64,000 bases of DNA, taken from Luteolibacter sp. LG18. GTDB taxonomy: Bacteria > Verrucomicrobiota > Verrucomicrobiia > Verrucomicrobiales > Akkermansiaceae. Below are positions 53,221 through 61,383 of the stretch, in pieces. Positions within the stretch are counted from its first letter, which is position 1. Each line of letters opens with the position of its first letter. A program made the translations under genes and the position numbers. The notes under the pieces are model-generated. The model made no database searches. It had not been told where the DNA came from and saw only the letters and a program-made list of their open reading frames with translations. The stretch lies in assembly GCF_036322585.1 (NCBI RefSeq), contig NZ_AP024600.1, forward strand, positions 5,518,001-5,582,000. The letters are read 5' to 3'.

Positions 53221-54305
53221 GCCAAACCTGGGATGCCATCATCGGTGGTGCCGGACCGGCTGGACTGATCGCCGCGACCACCTTGTCGCGGGCGGGCGGG
53301 AAAGTCCTGCTCCTCGATCCCCAATCATCCGGCCGCCACAAGGTCGGCGAAAGCGTGCCGGGCGCCATGGCCCGACTGCTGGCGAAACTCAACCTGCCGC
53401 CCATCGGCGGGCCGGGTAGTCCCCACCGCTCGGTCGGAGGCATCGTCTCCCACTGGGCGGGCGAACTGCGGACCGAAGATCACCTTTCGAAACCCGAGGG
53501 TGGTGGCTGGCGGCTCAACCGCGGCGCGTTCGAAGCCGAACTCGCCCAGGTGGCCGCCGCCGTGGGAGTCATGAGAAAACCCGCGCGCGTCACCGGTGTG
53601 GAACGCATCAACGGTGTCTGGCAGATGGACACGGAGGCCCACGGCAAACTCGCCGCGGATTTCCTGATCGATGCCACCGGCCGCAATGCCGCCATCGCCC
53701 GGCGTGCCGGAGCCCGTCAGATCCACGGCCCGCCCTTGGTCGCCGTCTGGACCATCGGCCGCAACACCCGCGAAACACCGCCCAACCGCACCTTCATCGA
53801 ATCCACCGCCGAGGGTTGGTGGTATGCCGCGTATCTGCCGGATGGTCGACCGCTCACGGTCTTCCACACCACCCCGGCCCTGGCCGCGGATCTGCGCGCC
53901 CATCCCATGCGATGGCTCGAGCAACTGCGCGCCACGCGCCACATCGCGGCACAGGTCGATCCCGAGGCCTTCTACCGGATGGCGCTGAAGGTCCACGACG
54001 CCCGGTCCTGCCATCTGGAGTCACCCTGTGGCCCGGGCTGGGCCGCCTGCGGTGATGCCGCGCTGGCATTCGATCCCCTCGCCTCGCAGGGCATCTTCAA
54101 TGCCATGGCCTCGGCCGACATGGTCGCCACCGCGCTGTTGGGAAATACGACCTTGGAACACTACCAGCGAACGGCCGAGGAGGTGAGATCCCTCTATCAG
54201 CGCCGCAGGAATCCGCTCTACGCCGCTGCCGCGCGCCACTTCGGCACACCGTTCTGGCAACTCCACGCGGATCGGGATCCGATCGCGGATGGCGTGACGT
54301 CATGA
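53217..54305 (+). CDS. LodB-like FAD-dependent monooxygenase (CTQ maturation)
   Basis: This encodes 362 residues. The ATG at 53217 overlaps the upstream stop codon (ATGA), a sign of translational coupling; the longer in-frame start at 53160 would lie inside the upstream gene. It has an FAD Rossmann motif GGAGPAG (residues 9-15), an internal DATGRNAAIARR motif and the second FAD signature GDAALAFDPLASQGIFNA, as in the p-hydroxybenzoate hydroxylase/halogenase group. LodB proteins hydroxylate the precursor Trp of the LodA cofactor. Its position directly after a LodA domain supports that role. It ends just before a strong terminator. Confidence 0.88.
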   Translation: MSQTWDAIIGGAGPAGLIAATTLSRAGGKVLLLDPQSSGRHKVGESVPGAMARLLAKLNLPPIGGPGSPHRSVGGIVSHWAGELRTEDHLSKPEGGGWRLNRGAFEAELAQVAAAVGVMRKPARVTGVERINGVWQMDTEAHGKLAADFLIDATGRNAAIARRAGARQIHGPPLVAVWTIGRNTRETPPNRTFIESTAEGWWYAAYLPDGRPLTVFHTTPALAADLRAHPMRWLEQLRATRHIAAQVDPEAFYRMALKVHDARSCHLESPCGPGWAACGDAALAFDPLASQGIFNAMASADMVATALLGNTTLEHYQRTAEEVRSLYQRRRNPLYAAAARHFGTPFWQLHADRDPIADGVTS

Positions 54306-54311
54306 TCAAAC

Positions 54312-54341
54312 GACGCCCGGAGGTCTCGGCCTCCGGGCGTC
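54312..54341. terminator. Bidirectional hairpin between the lod operon and the HpnZ-like gene
   Basis: A perfect 12-bp stem (GACGCCCGGAGG at 54312-54323 with 54330-54341) with a 6-base loop sits in the 62-bp gap between convergent stop codons. No long U-run follows on either strand. Confidence 0.7.
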
Positions 54342-54367
54342 CTCATCGCAGTTACCCGATTAAAGCA

Positions 54368-55462
54368 TCAAGGGATCACCGCCACCCGTTTGCCGGGACT
54401 GGCGTTCGCGGACGCAAAGGCTTCGTTGACCTGTGCCAATGCGAACGAGCCCCCGGCCAGCGACGCGTAAGGATAACGCATGCCCGCCGTCGCGAGGAAA
54501 TCCACCGCGGTCACCAGATCCTCCGGTGCGTAGTTGTGCAGCCCTTTCAAGGTGAGCATGCGCCGGACGAGATCGTTCGGATCGAGTGCCACCGGCTTGT
54601 CTGGCATCGTGGTGCCCGCGATCACCGCCGTCGCGCCGGTCCTCATCACCTCGATCGCCGTGGCGACCGACTGGGACGCACCGGAAAACTCCAGCACCAG
54701 ATCCGCACCGCGGCCGTGGGTGGCCTCCAGAACCACCTCGCGCAAGCGCGCCGGATCGCTGAAGCCTGTGGCCCCGAAGGCACGGGCCGCCTCTTCACGG
54801 GCCGCGCTCAGATCACAACCGATCACCTGCTCCGCTCCCGCGGCGGCCGCCATCGCACAGGCGGTCAAACCTAGAACTCCACAGCCGATCACCACCACGG
54901 TCGCTCCCTCCGCCGGTTCAGCACGACGGTAGGCCGCGGCCACCGTGGCCACGGCACAATTCGCAGGTGCGGCGATGGCGTCCGGTAACTCCTCCGGCAA
55001 GCGCAGCACCCCGGTGCCCGCGGTGAGAATGCAGCACTCCGCGAAACCACCGCTGAACTCCCGGCCCGGAGAGATGGCAGCGTGGCCATACTTGAACAAG
55101 CTGCCGCACTTCTGCGGCAAGCCACGCTTGCAATAGAAACACTCCCCACAAGAGGCCGCCAGCGTCCACGTCACCCGATCGCCCACGTGGAGCGGAACTC
55201 CCCGCAAGTCCACCCGCGAAGCGCCCTCACCGAAACCGGCGACGCGTCCGGTGATCTCATGACCGAGCACGCATGGCGTGGGTTCATTCCGGCGACCATG
55301 CCACGTGTGCACATCGCTGCCGCAGATGGTGGCACAGGTGATCTCCACCAGCAGCTCACCGGGTCCCGGGCGGGGCACGGCAAACTCCATTAACTCCAGC
55401 GGCAGACCATGCCCCCTGAAGACGGCGGCCAAGGCCTTTCCATTCGATCGTTCGGTTTTCAT
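54368..55462 (-). CDS. Zinc-dependent alcohol dehydrogenase, HpnZ-like
   Basis: This encodes 364 residues from the ATG at 55462, 4 bp after the transporter stop codon (tight operon). Medium-chain dehydrogenase features: catalytic zinc residues C47 (ATICGSDVH), H69-E70 (GHE); structural zinc Cys 105, 108, 111 and 119; and an NAD(P) motif VIGCGVLGLTA. VTWTLAASCGECFYCKRGLPQKC, LFKYGHA and LPDAIAAPANCAVATVAAA are typical of TIGR03366 (HpnZ), a dehydrogenase proposed to act in phosphonate catabolism. No C-P lyase or phosphonoacetaldehyde hydrolase gene is nearby, so the link to phosphonates rests on family and the GlpT-like neighbour. Another short-chain alcohol or aldehyde substrate is possible. 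Confidence 0.82.
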   Translation of the reverse strand: MKTERSNGKALAAVFRGHGLPLELMEFAVPRPGPGELLVEITCATICGSDVHTWHGRRNEPTPCVLGHEITGRVAGFGEGASRVDLRGVPLHVGDRVTWTLAASCGECFYCKRGLPQKCGSLFKYGHAAISPGREFSGGFAECCILTAGTGVLRLPEELPDAIAAPANCAVATVAAAYRRAEPAEGATVVVIGCGVLGLTACAMAAAAGAEQVIGCDLSAAREEAARAFGATGFSDPARLREVVLEATHGRGADLVLEFSGASQSVATAIEVMRTGATAVIAGTTMPDKPVALDPNDLVRRMLTLKGLHNYAPEDLVTAVDFLATAGMRYPYASLAGGSFALAQVNEAFASANASPGKRVAVIP

Positions 55463-55466
55463 CGGA

Positions 55467-56723
55467 TTAACGGCGGACAAAAAGCATGAGCGAGGCCCCC
55501 GCCGCGCAGGCCACCGCGATCACGGTGAAAGCGATGGAGGTGGTGTGCGCGTGTTCGATCAGGGCTCCGATCAACGGTTCCCCCAGACCAGCGAAGAGAT
55601 ACGCGCAGAAATTCATGATCCCGATGCCGGTGCCAGCGAAACGGCGACCGAGCAGATCCGGGCACAGCGCCCAATAACCGGACTGCGGCCCGTAGACGAA
55701 GAAACCGGTCAGGAACAACAACGGCAGCGACCAATGGGATTCCCTCGGCACCTGGCTCGTCAGCCCGGCGAAGATCGCCGCGAGGAACAGGAAGATCACG
55801 ATCGCGCTGGAGCGCCTGCCCTTGAACACCCGGTCCGACATCCAGCCCGCGCTCACCGCCCCGATCGCCATGCCCAGCGGCAAGGCCATCGCGACCCACC
55901 GCATCGGCGAGTTTCCCTTGTCCCAATCCGTGCCCAGCAGGTGGACCGGAACCCACACCAGCAATCCGTAGCGCGCGAGATTTTGAAAACCGATCGAGAA
56001 ACACCCCAAGAGGAACGGCACGCAGGTGAGGCCAACCCGGTAACGCTGCCAGATCGAAAGCCCGGCGATCGATTCCACCACCATGCCACTATCCCCCTTC
56101 TCGTCCTCCAAATCCGGAAACCCGCTGTCCGATGGACGCTCGCGCGCCACCAGCCAAAACACCACCGCCCCCACCACCAGCAGGATCACCGGCAGTCGGA
56201 AAATCCACCGCCACCCAAGCGGGAGCACCAGAGCAGCCAGACCATAGGTAAGTACCGAGGAACTGCCCGCGGCGAATAAATACCAGCCGAACACCCGCCC
56301 TCGATGCTGCTTGTCCCACCAGTTCGAAAGGATCCGGCTCCCCGGTGCCCAGCCCATCGACTGGGCCATTCCATTCACCGCCCACGGCACCATGAGCGTC
56401 GTCAGGCTGGTCGCGCCGCTCAGCACGAGATTCAGCACGAATGAAAAACATGCCCCCATGGTCATCATCCGCTTGCCGCCAAAGCGGTCGGCGAGCTGCC
56501 CGTTCACCGCTTGCCCCAGCGCGTAGCACCACAACATCGCGGTACCGCACCAACCCAACTGCGTCTTCGTGAGGCCAAGCTCCTTCATCATCCCGGGGAT
56601 AGCGAATCCGAAGGTCTGCCTGCCGGTGTAATAGAACAGGTAGCAGAACATCACCGCCATCAGCGTGCGCAGGCGCGCGGTGCTGAACTCGGGGGAAACA
56701 GAATGGAGGGATGGCGACGTCAT
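55467..56723 (-). CDS. GlpT/UhpT-like MFS transporter
   Basis: This encodes 418 residues from the ATG at 56723. It is a 12-helix major facilitator: YLFYYTGRQTFGFAIPGMMKELGLTKTQLG at the start, the loop NGQLADRFGGKRMM, and NGMAQSMGWAPGSRILSNWWDKQHRGRVFGWY, which matches the GlpT/UhpT (organophosphate:phosphate antiporter) group. It likely imports an anionic phosphoester or phosphonate. First gene of a two-gene operon with the HpnZ-like dehydrogenase and divergent from the XRE-cupin regulator. Confidence 0.9.
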   Translation of the reverse strand: MTSPSLHSVSPEFSTARLRTLMAVMFCYLFYYTGRQTFGFAIPGMMKELGLTKTQLGWCGTAMLWCYALGQAVNGQLADRFGGKRMMTMGACFSFVLNLVLSGATSLTTLMVPWAVNGMAQSMGWAPGSRILSNWWDKQHRGRVFGWYLFAAGSSSVLTYGLAALVLPLGWRWIFRLPVILLVVGAVVFWLVARERPSDSGFPDLEDEKGDSGMVVESIAGLSIWQRYRVGLTCVPFLLGCFSIGFQNLARYGLLVWVPVHLLGTDWDKGNSPMRWVAMALPLGMAIGAVSAGWMSDRVFKGRRSSAIVIFLFLAAIFAGLTSQVPRESHWSLPLLFLTGFFVYGPQSGYWALCPDLLGRRFAGTGIGIMNFCAYLFAGLGEPLIGALIEHAHTTSIAFTVIAVACAAGASLMLFVRR

Positions 56724-56974
56724 CGAAGCGACTGGGTGGTGGTCACACGTTTCCAAATCACTTGCAACTTTGTTTCCCAAAAAACAACTTCAATTCGGTG
56801 TCAGTTTTGCTTCTCGAGGGGCATTTTTCTCCAACTCCAACTTGCCCCGTCATCATTCTCCTTCACGGTCAACTCACAGCCAATAGGTTGGGAGCAGCCC
56901 CTCCCATGGATGCAAAACCGGACCGACCAGCGCACTCTTGACAGTTGACGGCGGATGAAAGGAAGTTTCCCGAA
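56724..56974. promoter_or_regulatory. Divergent promoter region of the transporter operon and its regulator
   Basis: This 251-bp region has several AT-rich tracts. GGGGCA near 56819 and TTGCCCC near 56842 form an inverted repeat with an 18-base gap, one possible operator for the adjacent XRE regulator. GGAAG at 56961-56965 is a plausible ribosome site for the regulator start at 56975 and decides that start over the upstream TTG at 56945. Confidence 0.45.
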
Positions 56975-57535
56975 ATGAATCTCGTGGAATTGGCATCGCG
57001 GATCCGGAACACCCGCCTCAGCCGCGGCTACACCCTCGATCGCGTCTCCGAGCTTTCAGGCCTGGGCAAGGGACTGCTTTCCAAGGTCGAGAACTTCCGG
57101 GTGACCCCATCCCTGCCGACCCTCGCCCGCCTCTGCGAGGCTTTGGGAATCCGTCTTTCAGAATTGGTCGAAGGCTTGGATGAAAGACCCAATCTCAGCA
57201 TCATCCGCCGCGGCGAACGCAAGGCCGTGGATCGGGACAGCGACCAATCCGACATCTCCTATGAGTCGCTGGCCCATGGTCGCCCGGATCGCAAGATGGA
57301 CCCCTTCGAGCTGACGATCCCAGCCGGGGGCGGCCGTCGGGATCCGATGCCTCACGAGGGCGAGGAGTTCCTGACCGTGCTCGAGGGAGCCGTGACTTTC
57401 GAGTTCAATGGTGAGCTCCACCAATTGGTGAAGGGCGACAGCGCCTACTTCGACGCGGACATCGCCCACCGGGTTTTCAATCCGGGTGCGACCGAGGCCC
57501 GGATCCTCTGCGTGTTCCTCGGCCGGTCTCTTTGA
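56975..57535 (+). CDS. XRE-family regulator with C-terminal cupin domain
   Basis: This encodes 186 residues. The N-terminal XRE HTH is LASRIRNTRLSRGYTLDRVSELSGLGKGLLSKVENFRVTPSLPTLARLCEALG (residues ~5-60). A cupin sensor domain follows at ~110-180 (MPHEGEEFLTVLEGAVTFEFNGELHQLVKGDSAYFDADIAHRVFNPG), including the His/Glu residues that usually bind a metal or ligand. It is divergent from the transporter-dehydrogenase operon and probably controls it in response to a small-molecule ligand. Confidence 0.92.
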   Translation: MNLVELASRIRNTRLSRGYTLDRVSELSGLGKGLLSKVENFRVTPSLPTLARLCEALGIRLSELVEGLDERPNLSIIRRGERKAVDRDSDQSDISYESLAHGRPDRKMDPFELTIPAGGGRRDPMPHEGEEFLTVLEGAVTFEFNGELHQLVKGDSAYFDADIAHRVFNPGATEARILCVFLGRSL

Positions 57536-57742
57536 CCCCGCGGTTCGCCTGTATGTTCGCGAAGCTGACGTCGGAAAGATACTAGTGTGACCACTGGACT
57601 GGGTGTAGGGGTCCAAAAGCATGCCTTTGCATGCATCTAAACCCACCTTGGTCATTCAGCTCACCTGCCGTGGTGTCTTCTGAAAAGACATCCTCTTCCG
57701 CCGTTGCCCGATTGCGGAGCCCCATGGCGAGGCGAGTGTTCC
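57536..57742 (+). promoter_or_regulatory. Leader of the BNR_4 gene with small dyads
   Basis: A 207-bp gap. GCATGC occurs twice, at 57619-57624 and 57629-57634, separated by CTTT, and a GTCTT...AAGAC stem lies near 57679-57693. Either could be a regulator site or RNA hairpin. GAGGCGAG just before the ATG at 57743 is a fair ribosome site and favours that start. Confidence 0.35.
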
Positions 57743-60115
57743 ATGGATCGCCCCGTCATGCTCGTCCGCCTTCTCAAGCTCGTTCCTGTTCCGCTGTGCC
57801 TTGCAGTCGTCCTCTTCTCAGGCCGCCTTCACGCACAAGTCACCTATGTCGATGCCAGCACCGGAAACACGACTAAGGCCGACGGCAGCTCGCTGGGCAC
57901 GCCACCCGCGACGGCAAACCTCTACACCGACAGCCTGTGGTCAATTCGCACCGGTCTGGCCAGCGGCGGCACCATCTTCGAGGCAGGGGGCGGTGAGGCC
58001 GCTCCAGTCCTGCGTCAAACACTGACCAACGTACCCGCCGGCACTTACGACATCCACGTGTTCTTCTGGGTCTCCACCGGCGCGCGTTGGCAGATCAACG
58101 CCGGATTGAACAGCGGATCGCTTTCCAATTTCTACGGCTACGGCATCCAAACCGATGGTTCGCTCACCACCTCGCCGACCGGCTCAACCGCCTACGCGGG
58201 CTCCTCGACCTACACTGGCGGCTCGGCACCGACGACCTTTCTCGAAGTGGACCGCACGCTGGTGCGCGCGAGCATCGGACAAGCCACCGTCGGCGCCAAT
58301 GGCATCCTCCAAGTCTATGTCTCGGTGGGGCCCGTGACCACCGGCGGCCAGACCGGCCCGCAGGCGACCCGCACCTGGTTCGATGGCGTCGGCTACAGCG
58401 TGCCGATCCCGCTCCCGGGCAATGCCGTTGAAATCGCTCCGGACGGCGCGTGGACCTGGTTCAATGACGAACGCTCGATCATCCACCAGGGTTCGCTTTA
58501 TGCCGGTTACATGAAAGCGAACGGACTCGCCGGAGTCACCCGCTACAATCTCTCCACCGGCACGAGCCAGCACATGGTCCTCGGCACCGCGACCTCCCAG
58601 CAAGTCGACGACCACAACAACCCCTCCTTCACGGTCCTGCCGGACGGTCGCATCACCGCCCTCTATTCAAAGCACGCCGGACCCGCCGTCTTCTACCAGC
58701 GCACCTCGACCATCACCCAACCCTCCACCGACGCCGACTGGGGAGCGGAGCAAACCCGCACGGTGCCCGCCTCGAACACCTACGCCAACACCTACCGCCT
58801 CAGCGGCGAGAACAACGCGATCTACAACTTCCACCGCTGCATCAACTTCAACCCGACCCTGACCATCTCCACCGACAACGGCCAGACCTGGGGCACCTCC
58901 CGCCAGCTCGTCGGCACCGGCAGCGGCTCCACCCGCCCCTATCCGCGCTACTGTTCGAACGGCGTCGACCGCATCGACGCCATCTACACCGATGGCCACC
59001 CGCGCGACGTCAACAACTCCGTCTACCACCTCTATTACCAGAACGGCGTGCTGAGAAAAACCGACGGCACCGCGATCAAGAACCTCGCCGACATCCCGCT
59101 GGACCATGACGGAGGCGAACGCGGCAGCGTGATCTACCAATACTCCGCCGCCGCCTGGGGCACGGGCCAGGGGCCGGACGACTGGATCCCCACCGGCCGC
59201 GGCTGGACCTGGGACGTCCACTACGGCAAGGACAACGCGCCGGTCTGCGTGTTCCAGGTGCAGAAGGACGAGGCCGCGGGCACCGGCTGGAACAACGACC
59301 GCATCTATTACTACTACGCCCGCTGGACCGGAACCGCGTGGCAGAAACGCTTCATCGCGCAGGGAGGCCGCCCGATCTACTCGTCCGAGGACGACTACGG
59401 CGGCGGCATGTGCCTCGATCCCGAGGACCCGCGCATTGTCTATATTTCCACCAACGCCGCTTCGCCCTTCTCGCTCGGCGAGATCAACGCCGTGCCGCTT
59501 CGCAGCGGGGAAAAGTACGAGATCTACCGTGGCTTCACCGCGGATGGAGGCCTGACCTTCACGTGGACGCAGATCACCGTGAACTCGACCTCGGACAACC
59601 TGCGCCCGATCGTGCCCGTCCACCACGGACGCCAGGAGTGCCTGGTGTGGTTTTACGGCACCTACACCAGCTACACCAATTACTCGGCGAAGGTGCTCGG
59701 ACGCATCGGCGCACCGGTGGTGTCCTACGCGGACTGGGCCGCGGGCTTCGGACTCTCCGCCACCTCGGGCAACGACGATCCGGACCACGACGGGCAATCC
59801 AACATCCTCGAATACGCGCTGCAGAACCACCCACTGAGCGCGCAGAACGCGGAGCGTCCGGTGTTGGCGGGGAATACGTTCCAATTTTCAATCGATCGCA
59901 GCCGCGCCGACGTGGAGTGGGCGGTACTGCAATCAACAGATCTGGTGAACTGGCAGGAAGCGGCGGTGATCCGCTCCGCCGGCCTGCCCACCACCACCGC
60001 GGCGGGCTTCAACGCCACTGTCCCGGACACCACGGGAAGCGCCGCGGTGTCCACCGTCACGCCACCAGCAGGCGGGAAGAGCTTCTTCAAACTCACCACG
60101 CGCGCCGTGCGCTGA
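57743..60115 (+). CDS. Secreted BNR_4 (propeller) protein, possible polysaccharide lyase
   Basis: This encodes 790 residues with a signal peptide (MLVRLLKLVPVPLCLAVVLFSGRLHA within the first 31 residues). Residues ~30-220 form a beta-rich module (GGTIFEAGGGEAAPVLRQTL...YDIHVFFWVS). The centre is a BNR_4-type propeller: DGAWTWFNDERSIIHQGSLYAGYM, NPSFTVLPDGRITALYSKH and LTISTDNGQTWGTSRQL. BNR_4 includes ulvan and glucuronate lyases (PL24/PL25-like) and uncharacterised proteins, so a lyase is possible but not proved. The last ~120 residues carry NDDPDHDGQSNILEYALQNHP and end GKSFFKLTTRAVR, the shared C-terminal module of this window. GH43 follows after 65 bp. Confidence 0.8.
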   Translation: MDRPVMLVRLLKLVPVPLCLAVVLFSGRLHAQVTYVDASTGNTTKADGSSLGTPPATANLYTDSLWSIRTGLASGGTIFEAGGGEAAPVLRQTLTNVPAGTYDIHVFFWVSTGARWQINAGLNSGSLSNFYGYGIQTDGSLTTSPTGSTAYAGSSTYTGGSAPTTFLEVDRTLVRASIGQATVGANGILQVYVSVGPVTTGGQTGPQATRTWFDGVGYSVPIPLPGNAVEIAPDGAWTWFNDERSIIHQGSLYAGYMKANGLAGVTRYNLSTGTSQHMVLGTATSQQVDDHNNPSFTVLPDGRITALYSKHAGPAVFYQRTSTITQPSTDADWGAEQTRTVPASNTYANTYRLSGENNAIYNFHRCINFNPTLTISTDNGQTWGTSRQLVGTGSGSTRPYPRYCSNGVDRIDAIYTDGHPRDVNNSVYHLYYQNGVLRKTDGTAIKNLADIPLDHDGGERGSVIYQYSAAAWGTGQGPDDWIPTGRGWTWDVHYGKDNAPVCVFQVQKDEAAGTGWNNDRIYYYYARWTGTAWQKRFIAQGGRPIYSSEDDYGGGMCLDPEDPRIVYISTNAASPFSLGEINAVPLRSGEKYEIYRGFTADGGLTFTWTQITVNSTSDNLRPIVPVHHGRQECLVWFYGTYTSYTNYSAKVLGRIGAPVVSYADWAAGFGLSATSGNDDPDHDGQSNILEYALQNHPLSAQNAERPVLAGNTFQFSIDRSRADVEWAVLQSTDLVNWQEAAVIRSAGLPTTTAAGFNATVPDTTGSAAVSTVTPPAGGKSFFKLTTRAVR

Positions 60116-60180
60116 CGAGACCCACCCGGTTGGGGGGTATACGAAAGATCACCGCCGACTACCTTGTAGTTCGCAAACCC

Positions 60181-61296
60181 ATGACACACCTCCTTCCTTC
60201 CGCCTGGTTTTGTGGCACCCTTCTTCTCGCCTCGGGAATGCTTTCCGTCTCGGCCAAGGAGTCCGCTCCCGCCTCCGCGGCCCCCGTCACGAAGTTCCGC
60301 CCCGGGGCGGTGTGGCCCGACACCACCGGAAAACCAATCAACGCCCATGGAGGCGGCCTGCTTTATCACGAAGGCACCTACTACTGGTATGGTGAGATCA
60401 AGCAGGGGGAAACCTACCTCCCGAAGGTGAACGCCTCGTGGGGCGGTACCCGGGTCGATGTCGTGGGCGTCTCGTGCTACTCCTCGAAGGATCTCCTCAA
60501 CTGGGAACCACGCGGCAACGTCCTGCCCGCCGTGCCGGGAACCGATCTGGATCCGAAGAAGGTGCTCGAGCGGCCGAAGGTCGTCTACAACGCGAAGACC
60601 CGCAAATTCGTCCTCTGGTTCCATGCCGACAGCGTGGACTACGCCGCCGCCGCGTGCGGAGTGGCCACCTCGGATTCCCCCACCGGCCCCTTCACCTACA
60701 TCCGGAGCTTCCGGCCGAACATCCAAAGCTGGCCGGTGAACCTCAAGGAGGGCGAGAAGGACGCCAAGGGCAGCCAGCTCGTCAAAGACTTCCCCGTGGG
60801 CCAGATGTCCCGCGACATGACCGTGTTCGTGGACGACGACGGCAAGGCCTACCTGTTCTCGGCTTCGGAAGGCAACCCGACGATGCACATCTCCGAGCTG
60901 ACCGACGACTACCTCGGCACCACCGGCAAGTTTCTCCGCATCTTCGAAGGACGCTCGATGGAAGCTCCCGCCGTCTTCAAGCGGAATGGCAAATACCATC
61001 TGATCGCCTCCGGTTGCACCGCCTGGGAACCGAACGCCGCCCGGTCCTGCATCGCCGACTCCATCTGGGGTCCGTGGAAGGAACTCGGCAACCCGTGCAA
61101 GGGCGACAAGGCCGGGATCACCTTCCAATCCCAAGGCACCTACGTCCTCCCCGTGGCCGACAAGCCCGGCTCCTTCATCTTCATGGCGGACCGCTGGAAC
61201 AAGGACAACCTGGCCGATTCCCGCTACATCTGGCTTCCGATTGAATTCGACGACAAGAACGCGCCGGTGATCCGCTGGCAGGACGAGTGGCGCTGA
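60181..61296 (+). CDS. Glycoside hydrolase family 43 enzyme (subfamily 24/34-like)
   Basis: This encodes 371 residues with a signal peptide (MTHLLPSAWFCGTLLLASGMLSVSA). Five-blade propeller landmarks: INAHGGGLLYHEGTYYWYGE near the start, QMSRDMTVFVDDDGKAYLFSASE in the middle, and SMEAPAVFKRNGKYHLIASGCTAW carrying the candidate acid Glu, then GPWKELGNP. This arrangement fits subfamilies 24 and 34 of GH43 (galactan- or galactofuranose-active). Length is a single catalytic domain with no binding module. The leader is AAACCCATGAC, resembling those at 6617 and 14237. It may be in an operon with the BNR_4 gene. Confidence 0.88.
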   Translation: MTHLLPSAWFCGTLLLASGMLSVSAKESAPASAAPVTKFRPGAVWPDTTGKPINAHGGGLLYHEGTYYWYGEIKQGETYLPKVNASWGGTRVDVVGVSCYSSKDLLNWEPRGNVLPAVPGTDLDPKKVLERPKVVYNAKTRKFVLWFHADSVDYAAAACGVATSDSPTGPFTYIRSFRPNIQSWPVNLKEGEKDAKGSQLVKDFPVGQMSRDMTVFVDDDGKAYLFSASEGNPTMHISELTDDYLGTTGKFLRIFEGRSMEAPAVFKRNGKYHLIASGCTAWEPNAARSCIADSIWGPWKELGNPCKGDKAGITFQSQGTYVLPVADKPGSFIFMADRWNKDNLADSRYIWLPIEFDDKNAPVIRWQDEWR

Positions 61297-61307
61297 CCGC
61301 CCCTCCG

Positions 61308-61326
61308 ATGGGCGGAAATTCCCCCC
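61308..61326. promoter_or_regulatory. Variant palindrome upstream of second response regulator, distal
   Basis: The site reads ATGGGCGGAAATTCCCCCC. It keeps ATGGGC but has GG where the others have AG and CCCC for GCCC. It lies 12 bp after the GH43 stop codon and is centred about 67 nt upstream of the regulator start at 61384. Confidence 0.45.
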
Positions 61327-61328
61327 GC

Positions 61329-61350
61329 ATGGGTGGTTTTTATTTCCCCA
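61329..61350. promoter_or_regulatory. Variant palindrome upstream of second response regulator, proximal
   Basis: The site has a left half ATGGGTGG and a right half TTTCCCCA, with a longer spacer than the main motif. It is centred about 44 nt upstream of the start codon at 61384, close to the 48 nt seen for the main sites. It may be this regulator's own, related, operator. Confidence 0.4.
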
Positions 61351-61383
61351 TCGTCTGGTACACTCGCTGTGATACCATTCGTC

